A DNA stretch of 64,000 nucleotides from Monarcha castaneiventris obscurior (GCA_026261815.1 JAMPIT010000258.1:16820501-16884500); one strand, 5' to 3'; numbered from the stretch's first letter, positions 1-11,000 are shown. Program-made: numbers and translations. The notes: generated from the letters alone by a model not told the origin.

Positions 1-177
1 TGGTTGGGAACAGATTGATATGCACAGCAAAGAGAGATTTGAGTGTCCTCTTACACAAAACACCACACTTTCTACACAACTCCATTATACCCAGTAAAGT
101 CTCTTTCCTTCTGCAGCATCAAGGCTCATCAGGAGATACTAATACTGCTGCACTGAGCTCCCATGCACTTTTTGCAT

Positions 178-185
178 ATGCAAAT
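178..185 (+). promoter_or_regulatory. Octamer motif ATGCAAAT inside a POU-type palindrome
   Basis: ATGCAAAT at 178-185 overlaps the perfect 14-base palindrome TTTGCATATGCAAA at 171-184. This is the arrangement bound by POU (Oct) factor dimers in known sites. It is a motif match only; function is inferred. Confidence 0.3.
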
Positions 186-1225
186 GCATGTGATTACAGA
201 CACAGGTAAAAAGTGAGGTTAAATAACAAAGTGATTTGCACTGATGGAGTTAACAGGTATTATGTCTGTATGTTTTATGACCGTCTACATCGGTAGCACA
301 GCACTCAAAGACAAAAGTGAAATACAGCTTTCACTGCATACTGAAGTGACCTGCACCTATGTTCACTTCTAGAGATACGGGAGCAGTAGTAGCACTCACC
401 ACACCTGCCTTCAGCATGATTTAGAACCATCATTTCTCATCTGCTCTGCCTGGCAAAGCACAAAAACTGTGCTGCATCCAGATACACTTGCAGGAACACA
501 TCCTCTCACCACTGCATCTTGCAGAAGTGACCTAGACACAAATTCCAGCTTCACACTGAATCTGACAAAGCAGCTGGAAGGCAGAGGGGTTTGAGGAGAG
601 GAGCTGTGGGAGAAAGCCCAACTATCTAATCCTGTTGCCACTGCCTACATCATTAATATAACAGCACCTCTCTCAATGCACTGAGATTCATTTAATAAAG
701 CTCTTACAGTACTTGAAGTCCCCTACCTTCCCAGACCTCCTGTGAATGGGATCAGACAGCCCCACGACTGCCCACCCCACCTTGAAAAATCTTGATCTGG
801 GGACCTCATCCTCATTTTGTAAAGCTATCTTCCCTGGCCAGCCTGATGGTAAGCTGGGAGCTAATGAATCCCACAGTGAGGGAAGAAATGAGTAGGAAGG
901 AGGAAAAGGCAGAGAAGACCTGGTAAAACACCTACTCTATTTTACATCTGTCTTTTTGACAACCCGTGAAAATTATCTGTTTTCTGTGCAAAAAATTGTA
1001 GTTATTTGGAAAAGGAGGAGCAGGACAAATTCATTAGAACAAAAATTACATATATTGCTACAGTCTGTGCAGAAATATTATCAGAAGAGAGACTTCTGCA
1101 TTGCTGCATTTGGTCTGGTCTGTTGTTTGCACAGACTGAAAGTGTGCTGTGCCTGATGCTGGATAGCATTTTGAATGTCCCTTCAAAGGAGCTTAGGACT
1201 CTTGAAAGAAGATGAGGCTTTAAAA

Positions 1226-1233
1226 ATGCAAAT
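1226..1233 (+). promoter_or_regulatory. Octamer motif ATGCAAAT in GFI1 intron
   Basis: This is an exact match to the POU octamer. A homeobox-type ACAATTAG lies about 15 bases further on and a CATATGCAA follows at about 1257-1265. It is a motif match only. Confidence 0.25.
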
Positions 1234-2279
1234 CCACATCATTACAATTAGCCATTCATATGCAAGGACACTGTAAAGATGAAGTGGGAAACGGTGGCAA
1301 ACCGGGACTAAGTATTCGTTTTCTGGTGTCTGCTGTCAGTCTGTAAAGCTGACAGAATTTTTCCTTCATCAAGATAAAAATTGTCCTTTTTTCCAGCTGT
1401 CACTTTTTAATCGAGGCACTAAAAAAATGGTTTTATATATATATACATATTTTTGTTCTAAATACACCATTGTATTTTTAAACGAGATAAGTGTTTGTGC
1501 CAGGCTAGGGACAGCATCTCCCACTGCTCGAACCACATCAAAGGCAGGACAAGGGAGCCAGAGACAGGCGCTGCAGCCATAAGTGTGAGTTTCCTGGATT
1601 TGGGGTGTTTAAATCTGACCGTCATTACTTTTTTTTTCCTCTGTTTTTACAAATGTGTTTTTAGAAAAGAAAACCAAACAAACATAAAAAAAACCCCAAA
1701 ACAAAAAACCGCAAAATAGCAAAAGAGAGGGGGACAGGGGAAGGGAGAGCCAGATTATTTTTTATAGGCAGGAGGCAAGAAATAACCTGGAAGGGCATTA
1801 GAAAAAATGTCTAGCAGATTGTACAAAATGTAAAATCAACGCTGTTTACTACAGATACATAGATTGACTGTGCTGTCTTAAAAGACTTATAGGCTCCGTG
1901 TAGGCAGGAGCCTGTAGGAGAATGCTCGGACCTTTTAAACATAACCTGGCTTGCCTCTAACAATTAATCACAAACCAAAAAATCAACACCCAATGCCATG
2001 ACACCTTTCCTACAGCCTGTCACCCGCTGCTCCCTCAGCAGCATGATACGGGCTGGAAATGCAACCCGAAATAGGTAACCTGAAAACGAGTGGAAGGAGC
2101 AGATTCTGGCAAATCTGGGGGGAAAATAACAGTAATTTTAAAAAGGGACAGGCAACTCTGTCCCTTCTACCCGTTTGCGGCGGTGGCGCCTAGGCATGAG
2201 ATACATGCTCCACTGTCCCACGGCATGAGCACAGACACACCGCCAGACCCTCGCTGAGCGCTGCTCGCCCCGGTCCTAC

Positions 2280-2486
2280 CTGGCGAGACGGAGGGCGAGG
2301 GAGGTCTCCAGAAATCCTCGAACTCGGACACTCTGTCGCAGACACTGCCCTCGCAGCTGGGCGCTGACTCGGAGGTGCCATCGGCAGCCTCGGTAAGGTG
2401 GGATTCCGGGGAAAAGCGCCCCTGGGAAGGCTCCGGATCGGGCAGGGCGGTGCGGCACAGCTCCGTGTCCTCGGGGATCTTGCTGT
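2280..2486 (-). CDS. GFI1: GFI1 coding exon 2 (linker and acidic conserved block)
   Basis: The acceptor CCTTTGCCCTGCAG precedes the exon and the donor CCAG|GTAGGACC follows it. The exon is 207 bases and stays in phase 1. It opens with an avian-looking linker ([20 protein letters not shown]) that I could not match closely to the mammalian one. It then runs into [18 protein letters not shown] and [16 protein letters not shown], which match mammalian GFI1 closely. The next exon, expected to carry the alanine/glycine-rich middle and the zinc fingers, is not found in bases 1-2279. Confidence 0.93.
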
Positions 2487-2830
2487 CTGCAGGGCAAAGG
2501 AGAAGAGGGAGCTCCTCAATGTGGGTCCGTGGTGGGAGCCAGCCACCTCCCGCGGCCGCCCGCTCCCACCAAGGTTTGATGCCCTCTCCAAGCTCGCATC
2601 AGCCCCTCCGGCGTCCCGGAGGGGCTGCACAGCGACCGCCCGGTGCCGCGGGCACCGGGGTGATGCCGGACGGGTGGGCTGTCTCAGAGTGAGGCTGCGA
2701 CCGAGGGACTCCTACCTGCACAGATCTGGGCTAGCACCGTCTCCAGCCGCAGGCTGTAGTCCTCGTCGGCGGAGCGAGGCTGGTGGTAGCTGTGCGCTTT
2801 CTTGCTCTTCACTAGGAAGGACCTCGGCAT
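2280..2830 (-). CDS. GFI1: GFI1, 5' coding part (two exons, partial gene)
   Basis: GFI1 is a nuclear DNA-binding repressor of blood and sensory-cell development that recruits LSD1/CoREST through its N-terminal SNAG peptide. Two coding exons are visible, 2716-2830 and 2280-2486, separated by a 229-base intron with GT-AG ends. They give about 107 residues: a SNAG start ([20 protein letters not shown]), a variable linker, then the conserved acidic block SCEGSVC / [13 protein letters not shown]. The second exon ends in phase 1 at a good donor, so the gene continues left of base 1. The six C-terminal zinc fingers known in this family are not in the window. GFI1 lies directly downstream of EVI5 on the same strand, as in mammals. 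The paralogue GFI1B is less likely because the [10 protein letters not shown] block and the EVI5 neighbour fit GFI1. Confidence 0.93.
2716..2830 (-). CDS. GFI1: GFI1 coding exon 1 (start codon, SNAG domain)
   Basis: The ATG at 2830-2828 follows CCCACC, a good Kozak context with A at -3, and opens 38 codons plus one base. Residues 1-20 are the SNAG repressor peptide, which in the known family docks in the LSD1 active site and must sit at the extreme N-terminus; this fixes the start. Residues 21-38 ([18 protein letters not shown]) match the family's DYSLRLE segment. The exon ends at CAG|GTAGGA, in phase 1. Confidence 0.95.
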
Positions 2831-2943
2831 GGTGGGGTGCTGCCACGGCCGGCACGGCCGCACTCCCTCTCCAAGAGCCGGGCACGGCGGCGGCGGCGAG
2901 CGTCACCCCCGAGTCTCCTGCGCGGCAGCGGCGGGGAGGCGAC
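2831..2943 (-). other. GFI1: Probable GFI1 5' untranslated part of the start-codon exon
   Basis: Reading towards the ATG on the minus strand, GGCGCCTTCCCGCAG ends at 2944 and is a plausible splice acceptor, which would give 113 untranslated bases before the ATG. A second candidate acceptor ending GCCGCGCAG lies closer to the ATG. Transcript data would be needed to choose between them. Confidence 0.3.
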
Positions 2944-4556
2944 CTGCGGGAAGGCGCCGAGCCCGCCGGTGAGGGCCGGGGGCGCCGGCCAGGAGGGGCC
3001 GCTCGCCAGGGGCGGCGCGCAGGTGGCTCCGGCCACCGCCCCCGGCCCCGCTCGCCTCGCCCCCTCTTCCAGGAGCGCAGACAACTCCGCCGCCAGCCAC
3101 CCCCAGCCAACGCCTTTTACCCCCCTCCCTCCCACCGTGGCGTTGGGGCCGCCCCGGCCACGCTCCGACGGCCGCTGCCGGATTGCGGGGAACCGGCAAC
3201 AGCAGCAGCTGGGCACCGTTCTTCGGACGAGCCGGGGCTGAGGGAGCTGGGGGCGCGGTCGGGTGTTATCCCGTTCCTCCAAGGGAACGTATCCGCATTC
3301 GGCCAAGTGGGCGCACCGCGCTTCCCTGTTTGCCCCCGCGCCGGCAGCCACGGCAGAAGCGACGCCAACAAATCTCCCCTCCGAAACAGCTTATCAGGTC
3401 CCGCCACCCTGGACGGGCTGACCGGCGCGGGGTTGTTACCGGGACGGGAGTGAGAGTCGTTACAAACCCGACAGCCTAAATCTGGCGCCTGAAAGGGTGT
3501 TGCTGTCGGAGGGACTGATTCACCCATCGCGCGCGAACCACGGTAACACGAAACGAACAAAACGGAATCTCTCCTGCAGCCCGCAGCTGTCTGCGCCGCG
3601 CCACCTTGCAGCTGCGGGCGCCGAAAGCCGGGGCGGGGAAAGAATACGAAGTGGGAAAGCTCCTGCGGGGAGTCAGGGGGAATCGGGTTAAACAAAACTA
3701 CCCGAGCTGAGTCCTCGGGGGAAGGCCGGAGAGGTTCATTCGAACCCGTCCAGCACCGGGCCGCCTCTGCCGTTACACTTGACTTTGCAAATACCGAGGT
3801 TAATCCACACGATTTTGGGGGACTTCGGCGAGTTATTTCTTTTTTTTTATTCCCCCGTCAGCGGCCTCGGGATTACCAACGGTGAAGAGTGGGAGGGAGC
3901 CCAGCCCGTCAGCGAGGCCCCAGGAACTGTCCCGCAGGTGGCGGCACTGGCTGCGCCACAAAGCTCCGGCCCGTCCGGCCTCGACAGGGGCAGGGCCGCT
4001 CAGCGCTGCTGGGGAGGCGCCGCCCCCGGGCACGGCGCTGGGTGGGAGCCTTGCTGCCCAGACCCACCTGTGCCTGCCTTCATCCTTGAGCAGGGACTGG
4101 CAGCCAGCGGGCCCGCACGGAGGGGGCAGAGAAATCAAAGCGGCCCGATAATGTGTTACCCCCCCGCGCCCCGACAGCAACGGCCGCAGCCGCCGGGGGC
4201 TCCGGGCGCCGGCGCCGTTTCTGCCGCGTGTTTGCCTCCACAAGTCACGCCGCGGAGGCGCCGCCGGCTTCCCAAGGCCGGAGCTGGCCGGGCAGGGGCC
4301 GGGCCCGTGGGAAGGCGAGTGCCGCAGCCCACCTGGCTGCTGGCCGCTGGCCGCCGCCCGCCCCGGCTCCCGCTGGCCGCGCCCGCCCGGCGGCTGCCGC
4401 TGCGGGGGCGCGGGGCTGGCGCCGCCCCGGGCCCCGCGGCTGAGTCAGGGCCGGAGCGGCGCGGGTCCCAGCCGAGAGGAGAGAGAGGGGTCCTTGCCGC
4501 CCCGGCCCGCCCGCCGGCAGCTGCCCACGCGAGGCGAGAGAAGCGAGAACGCTTAC

Positions 4557-4631
4557 CCATTTGGAGGGGCGAAGGAAGCTGGGCTGCGGACGGGGGATGC
4601 GCGGCAGCCTGCTAGTTTGGGTGACTTTAAA
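4557..4631 (-). promoter_or_regulatory. GFI1: Candidate noncoding first exon and TATA-like box of GFI1
   Basis: On the minus strand a good donor, ATGG|GTAAGC, ends at 4557. A TTTAAA element at 4626-4631 lies about 70 bases upstream of it. Together they could be a short untranslated first exon with its core promoter at the upstream edge of the CpG island, spliced to the start-codon exon. This rests on motif placement only. Confidence 0.2.
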
Positions 4632-4770
4632 TTTAGCCTCCCTTTAAGGAGCAATGGTGCTTGAGTTGGCTTTTTTTTTTTTTAACTTTTCTGTCTCTCT
4701 CGACTCCTTCAGAGCTCGGCCCCCTAAAACCACAAATTCCACTTCCTGAGCGTTAGTTAGGAGCTTCTGC

Positions 4771-4796
4771 AAAAAAAAAAAAAAAAAAAAAAAAAA
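4771..4796 (+). repeat. Poly(A) run, 26 bases
   Basis: There are 26 consecutive A residues, with a shorter poly(T) run about 90 bases before at 4671-4683. No retroposon body was recognised beside it. Confidence 0.9.
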
Positions 4797-5215
4797 GTTT
4801 TAAAAAGCGCCAAAACCTCACAAATCAGTAGTATTCCCCTCCTCTGTTTCTCTCAGTTTTCCTTAAATGAAAACGTCTTACCGTATTCCACCTCACAGAG
4901 CTCGCTGAAGTGACATCGAAGTGTCATTCTGGAATCGGGCGTTTCGTTTCTCTCGGGGTTCTGTTCTAGAAATTACACACATCTATCTGAACTATTCTTG
5001 GATCCCCTTCGACTTCCGCAACGAGAACAAGTCACAGATTCAAAACACAGATTGACTCGGGCGGGCAGAGGGCAGGGGCTAGGGCAGCTGGCGCTCGCCC
5101 TGCCGAGCCCGCTCCGCGCCGCATCCCTGCCCTTGGCCCGGACGCGTGTCCCGCCGCCATCGGGCCGTGCGTGGCGTTGTAATCGGGACTAAGGCTGGGT
5201 CCTGGGCGACGGAGA

Positions 5216-7160
5216 CCTCTCCTAGCCTAGAAATAACTTGTTGTGGAAAACTCTTCTGGGATAAATACGCCCAACGGCGCTGAAAATACCTTAAGACCCA
5301 AGCCTAGAGGTTTGCTCATTTCCCTTCGGATTTAGGTAATGGTTAAATATGGAAGGGGTAGGCGAGATGCCCCCCCCCCGCCCCCCCCTCCAGCTACTGT
5401 CGCTTGACAGCGATTCAAACACTAAGGCGAAAGCGGAGCGGAGCCAGGCAAGTGGGAAGAGATTGCCCTCGTGGTCTGCGTGCCGGTGCTCAGGTGCTAA
5501 CTCGGGCGGGATCCGTGGGGCACCGGAGACGAGCACCGGAGCGGGTATTTGCGTCAGGCAGCATCCTGCGCCTGTGGGGACCCCCGCGTTGCGCAACGGG
5601 GAAGCCTGCTCCCTTCAGCAGAAACAAGGTTGGCTTTGCTTTACGTACACACACGACCCGAAAACAGCTTTGGTCTCGGATTCCTAATGCAGCCAGGAAG
5701 TCAGGCTCGGGTGTTCGGTATCTTTCTGAGGTGGTTCTCAGCTTCGCTCTCAGACATCTCAGGCCATTAGCAACTTCGTTTCGGTGACTGTAGGGCCGCC
5801 TAAAGTGCGGCTCTGCAGTGAGCGAATTGAGGTTTAACACCATTTCCCGTTCAGAAACGACAGAGACTGAAGTCGGACATGACAGAAGAAAACTTCAGCC
5901 TCCCTCACGCTCAGGAGCATGCTGGCTTTGAGACCAGGTGCTTTTTTTTCACCACTAGCCCCGAAGCATTTACAGAAAAATTAGCCACTTGGTGCCTGTG
6001 AGCCCCTAAGGTTCATAGGATTAACGTGACTTCCCAAAATCTAACTAAGCAAGTGAACACCACCTCGAGTAAAGCTGTCCAACAACTGCGTGATGCTTTA
6101 CTGTGACACAAAAGGAAGCTGAAGAACACGACTGACACATTCATTTTTGCCGGAAAGTTCCTGGTGCTGGGCACAGCAGTTTTACTTACGGCATCTATGT
6201 ACCGCGGTCGCCTTGCTGCACCTTAGGTTGATTACTCCGAAAATCATTCACGCCTTCAGCTTCGGGAATCGATGCTGGAATCAGTAGAAATAACCAGATT
6301 AGAACAACTAGGTGTAATTTCGTGTATGTGTCTTTCGTTGACTCACTGTCACTTTTTGCAAAACAGTCTTTCTCGTTTGCCTCTGAAATGGCATCAATTC
6401 ATGCCCTTTCGTTTACCTTGCTACAGACCGCTTGGACTGTGTAATGAAAGCACCAGAACACATTAAATTACTAGTAACGCTCATAAATAATTGTGACCTG
6501 GTTACAAGAAAATATACGTTCGTCGTTATACATCTAAATTCAACATGCATACAGGTGCTGCTGTGGGCTGTAAGGCGTGGTAATCTCCGTTCGGGAGCCT
6601 TCCGGGAAGCTGGATGCGGGATGGGCTGCCGGGCGCCGAGCGGCTCCGCTCGGGGCTGTCCTGCGGGAGGCACCTGCTGAGCCCTTGTGCTGAGCCCACC
6701 TGCGGACGGCCCTTTCTCACCTACCGCTTCCTAATCAGGTTAAATCCCTTCAGAAGAAATAAATAAATGAGTGAACAAAGCAAATGCTAAATCCAGCTTA
6801 TCATCTCTCGTGTGAGGGTGGGTGCGGCGTGGGAACCGGGAACGGACCTCCGGCTCCTGGGCTGTCAGTTTTTTCAAACGATTAGAGGAGAAATTGTACG
6901 AAACCGGCTGTGTTTCGTGTTTTGCAAAACTAGTTCGTGCCTGAAGTGCATCCTCTGCCTTCCCGGATCTCGGCTGGACGGGCGATTTGATTCACGCCGC
7001 CGGCGAGGACGAGGCAAGCGGGACGCGGGCGCTGCCCAGCGAGCGGTGCTGAGGATGACCCGAGGCTGCCAGCGAAGCCTTGTGCCGGTTTAGCTCTGTC
7101 GCTGGAGGCTGCGGGGGCAGCAGCCTTGGCCGGGACGTGGCGGGCTGCGGATCGCGGCAG
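5216..7160. other. Intergenic region between GFI1 and EVI5, left part
   Basis: No exon, repeat family or RNA gene was recognised. CpG density rises again from about 6.55 kb towards the minisatellite. Open frames here have no recognisable similarity and are treated as chance. Confidence 0.5.
5370..5388 (+). repeat. C-tract (C10-G-C8)
   Basis: A run of ten C, one G and eight C lies upstream of GFI1. On the minus strand it is a G-tract capable in principle of G-quadruplex pairing. Confidence 0.85.
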
Positions 7161-7905
7161 GGCCGGCGTTAGCGAGGGCCGTGAGCGCTCGCACAGCTCG
7201 CTGTGCCCGCGGGGCCCGGCGTTAGCGGGGGCCGTGAGCGCCCGCTGTGCCCGCGGAGCCCGGCGTTAGCGGGGGCCGTGAGCGCTCGCTGTGCCCGCTC
7301 TGCCCGCGGGGCCGGCGTTATTGGGGCCCGTGATCGCTCGCTGTGCCCGCTGTGCCCGCGGGGCCGGCGTTATTGGGGCCCGTGATCGCTCGCTGTGCCC
7401 GCTGTGCCCGCGGGGCCGGCGTTAGCGGGGCCCGTGATCGCTCGCTGTGCCCGCGGGGCCGGCGTTAGCGGGGCCGGCGTTAGCGGGGCCTGTGATCGCT
7501 CGCTGTGCCCGCTGTGCCCGCGGGCCCGGCGTTAGCGGGGCCTGTGATCGCTCGCTGTGCCCGCTGTGCCCGCTCTGCCCGCTGTGCCCGCGGGGCCGGC
7601 GTTAGCGGGGCCTGTGATCGCTCGCTCTGCCCGCTCTGCCCGCTGTGCCCGCGGGGCCGGCGTTAGCGGGGCCTGTGATCGCTCGCTCTGCCCGCTCTGC
7701 CCGCTGTGCCCGCGGGCCCGGCGTTAGCGGGGCCTGTGATCGCTCGCTCTGCCCGCTCTGCCCGCTCTGCCCGCTCTGCCCGCGGGCCCGGCGTTAGCGG
7801 GGCCTGTGATCGCTCGCTCTGCCCGCTCTGCCCGCTGTGCCCGCGGGCCCGGCGTTAGCGGGGCCTGTGATCGCTCGCTGTGCCTGCGGGCCCGGCGTTA
7901 GCGGG
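7161..7905 (+). repeat. CpG-rich hierarchical minisatellite (15 core units)
   Basis: The core GGCGTTA recurs 15 times, at about 7161, 7211, 7258, 7309, 7360, 7412, 7456, 7471, 7522, 7592, 7653, 7713, 7784, 7845 and 7887. Most units are about 51, 61 or 71 bases long. The 10-base steps come from one to four copies of an inner module CTGTGCCCGC or CTCTGCCCGC. The rest of each unit reads TTAGCGGGGCC, then GTGATCGCTCG. The inner CTGTGCCCGC form dominates on the left and CTCTGCCCGC on the right. Units 4 and 5 share a variant core, GTTATTGGGG. Unit lengths are not multiples of three, so it is not a coding repeat. Confidence 0.95.
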
Positions 7906-8040
7906 GGCTGCGCGCGGGGCCGCCTCGTGCGCCCGGGCGGCTGCGTCACGTGCCCGCGGGCGGTGGCGCGAGGCCGGCGAGGCGGGAAGGCGCCCCGCGC
8001 GCGCGGCCCTGAGGGGAGCCTTCAGCGCAGCCTCCTATAG
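7906..8040. promoter_or_regulatory. CpG-rich flank with CACGTG box
   Basis: This is a short, very CpG-dense stretch directly after the minisatellite. CACGTG lies at 7947-7952, in the context GCGTCACGTGCCC, which matches E-box (MYC/USF/TFE type) sites and overlaps a CRE-like GCGTCA. It could be a small promoter, but no exon next to it was recognised. Confidence 0.35.
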
Positions 8041-11000
8041 CCATGGTCCCCGGGCTCTGCCCGCTCCGAGAGGAGATGCTGCCTGTAGTAATAGCACGCC
8101 GAACAGAGGTGAAGGGGTTGAGCTGTTATTCTTGGTTTACGGGGTGACCTGTGTGCCGCAGCTCAGTAACATTTGAGATGGTCTCGCGTGTGCAGTGTCG
8201 AGCTGTTCTGTGCAGCCAAGTGTTCTGTGGTCCGGCGTGGCAAAGCCACAAGCCAGGCCCAGAGCTGGCACAGCGATGTGGTTCATGGGAAATGTAGGGC
8301 TGGGTTTTAACGAAGTTGTTCTAATGCTTTTTTTTCTAAGGGAGTGTGGTAGTCAAAGTTAAACATAAAAACTCTGCAAGATGCAGTTGAATGCAGTGGT
8401 ACATCATTGTTACTCCATAGCGACAAGAGAGGGGAAGAAATAAAAAGGAGGGGTTTAAAGTAGGGTGGGATTATGTTATAGTCGTGCTTAAGACTGAAGA
8501 GCTACGCAGTGAAATTTGCTGTGCGGTTTACAGCACCTGCCTGGTGTCAGCATTAGCGCTAAAACAACAGATAAGGCACCAGAGGTGACAAGCTGGACGT
8601 GAGATCTTTGTGTTCAGAAGTGATGGGACACTTTGCAACAGGAGGAAGGATTTGAAGAACAGGATTTGACAGGTTAGCTGCTTGGTACAGAGGGGAGGAG
8701 AAGCAGTTTCCTGTGTGGGGGAGTCAGGATTGGGAGAGGGCAGCAAAAAGGGTGGGGAATTTACACCCACTTTAAAGTGGTAAAACTCGCGATCACAGTT
8801 ATGCAGAACAGTTCCACTATGAAAAGCTGCTAGAACTTGTAGCACTGTGCATTCTGTTGGGAAGCGTGTCTTTATTTTTTTAAAACTTTTTTTTAAGTTA
8901 CTTTTAACATGCTGCTTATTGTTTATTTTTTCCCCCTTGTCACTACCCTCTTTATGGTCCTCCTTGTGGCATAAACACATGCTGTAAATATGTCAGAAAT
9001 TAATCAGTGATTTTGATTGCAATTGTTTTGATTGCTGGGGAAACAAAAGTAACTTCTGCTGCTCCCAAAGCAGATTAGAAGATGATCACTGTGAGCACAA
9101 ACTGGAGAGGGAAAGTGACAGTACACTGTGGTGTTGAAGGCTGGGATGAAAAGAAGGATTCCAGCTTTACGAAGGAGTAGACCCAAAATGTACCTCCATT
9201 ATGAATAGGAAAAAGTTGAATCAATGGTTATAGAACACAGACTATGCAAAATGTTTTCATAGGAATTCTAGTTCTCATGGCGGGGCACTAGAAATTTCAG
9301 TCACTTGTGCAGTACTGTGCAATTCAAAGAGTATGCCACATTGCTTTTTTTTTCATGATTGTGAAATAAGGTACTAGTTCCTGGAAAAGGAGAGCATTAA
9401 GCTGTTGTATCTTGGATCTAGCAGTTGTATCTTAGGCAGGGTCCAGGCACAGGTAGACATGCATACATTAGCATGTTTACTCTGGAGCTGAAACTTCATG
9501 CTATGTAGAGGTTATATTGAAAGTCAATTTACTGTGTACTTTCCATCATTAGGAATTTCTGGTTCTATTACCTACTGTGTAAATGTATTTCACTGATTTT
9601 TCTTATGTCTTGGGCTAGTTTGTAAACAAAGAAACCCCAAATCAAAACCAACCAACCAACCCACCCCCAAAAAAACCAACCAAAAAACTCCATCAGCAGG
9701 TAAAACCCTCAGAGAATTACAGAATATATACTGATAAGAGTATTTCACAGAACAAAAATGTACGTCATTGAATCTAAAAATCCATTAGATATCCATAGCT
9801 TTCATCTTCCCTCTTAACACACAGTTAGTAGCTGGTGCATGATCAAACATAACACCAGAGTTTCCATATAGATTACATGAACTTCTATCTTATAGGTTGG
9901 TTTTTTAGTCTCCAGGACTACCATAATGGCTTTCCTTGGGGATTTGCTCTATCTCTACCTTCCCCCAAATTGAATTCCATTATTTGGAGCCTCTGTAGGT
10001 AGGGGAATTAGCAGCATATCCTGTATAAAATGTGGATATTTTTATGCTAACATATCTTTAGGTCATTCCAGCTTAAGTGTATAAGTATCAAGTTTCACGA
10101 AGTCACTAACACTGTCTCTGATACCAAACAGTGATCACTTTAATACCCCAGAAAAACATGCAGTTCCTTCTGTGCTGCAGTTCCCCAGAAGGGTTCAATA
10201 GTGATCAAGTTCAATCGCAGGATGTACAAAGTGGTTTTGATAAATCTATGCAAACTCCAATGTAAATGCTTCTTTTAATCCTTTTTATAGCAATGTATTT
10301 TAGTCTGTGTATAAACAAGTCTTCTGAAACTGCAGTATATTCAGTGATTCACTTTTATCACTAGAAGAGATGCAGTCAGTTGGATAAGGACTTTTGCGTA
10401 TTTTTATTTATGCTGTTATTCAGTATTTATTCTATTTGTATACTTTAAAACCACAAAAGTTAAGGAAATAACCCTTGCCATCTGATCTCATTTGCTATCA
10501 CTTGAACAGTAAGGCAGTTATTGCAAAATCATAACACTTCACTATTCAAACAGACGAGAGTTTTTATGGCCTCCAACTGCATTTTGCGCCTGCCACTTAT
10601 TACAGAACGTTACCTTTAAGAGAGGCGTGCAGCTGGTATTGATGGCAGGCAACAAGACATTTGTCACCTATCCTCTTGGGCAACAATGATCCAGGTGCAA
10701 ACGTAAGTTAGCAGATGCTCATTGAAAGGAAAGAAGATGACTGTTACTCATTTGTGAACGAAAGTGCTCCTGATTTGGTTTTGCATACATGACATTTTCA
10801 ACAGGAATAAGGATCACTCAGCTAGTCCAACTCAGAGGTGGCAATTTCCACAGGCTATACTTGGAACTACATATTCACTGGTAGGATGTGGGGAAGGAAA
10901 TCTAGCAGAAATACTGAAACAAGTTAGGAGTTGCAGAAATCAGTAATTTGGAATTTGTCACCTACACGCTTAAAGATTTAAATTAGATTGCACCTGGGCA

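Larger units (their letters stand above)
1..2279 (-). other. GFI1: GFI1 intron 2 (partial, runs off the left edge)
   Basis: No reading frame here resembles C2H2 zinc fingers or other GFI1 sequence, so this is taken as intron. It contains a 14-base palindrome TTTGCATATGCAAA at 171-184 overlapping an ATGCAAAT octamer, a second ATGCAAAT at 1226-1233, a short TA repeat near 1433-1448 and an A/C-rich tract at 1665-1716. Nothing else was recognised. Confidence 0.7.
2200..5200 (-). promoter_or_regulatory. GFI1: CpG island over the GFI1 promoter and first exons
   Basis: The stretch is GC-rich and dense in CpG, in sharp contrast to the AT-rich DNA at 1-2150 and beyond 8.2 kb. It covers both GFI1 coding exons and about 2.4 kb upstream of the ATG, and thins out after about 4.6 kb. 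Long open frames on both strands here are by-products of high GC. The transcription start was not located with confidence. Confidence 0.7.

Noticed and set aside
1..2279. GFI1 zinc-finger exons
   Set aside because: I looked for C2H2 patterns (CxxC...HxxxH) on the minus strand and saw none, so the exons must lie left of the window.
2398..3453. A 351-codon plus-strand open frame across the GFI1 5' region
   Set aside because: It lies antisense to two confirmed GFI1 exons in a CpG island where stop codons are rare. Its composition is Arg/Pro/Ala/Gly and no domain is recognisable.
3779..4615. A 278-codon plus-strand open frame
   Set aside because: Low-complexity Ala/Pro/Arg/Gly product of the CpG island; no domain, and no splice or start context supports it.
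7161..7905. CRISPR-like regular repeats
   Set aside because: There are no unique spacers. The whole unit repeats, with 10-base length steps, in vertebrate DNA, so it is a minisatellite.
7203..8176. Small open frames through the minisatellite
   Set aside because: Unit lengths of 51, 61 and 71 bases break any common frame, so no repeat protein is encoded.
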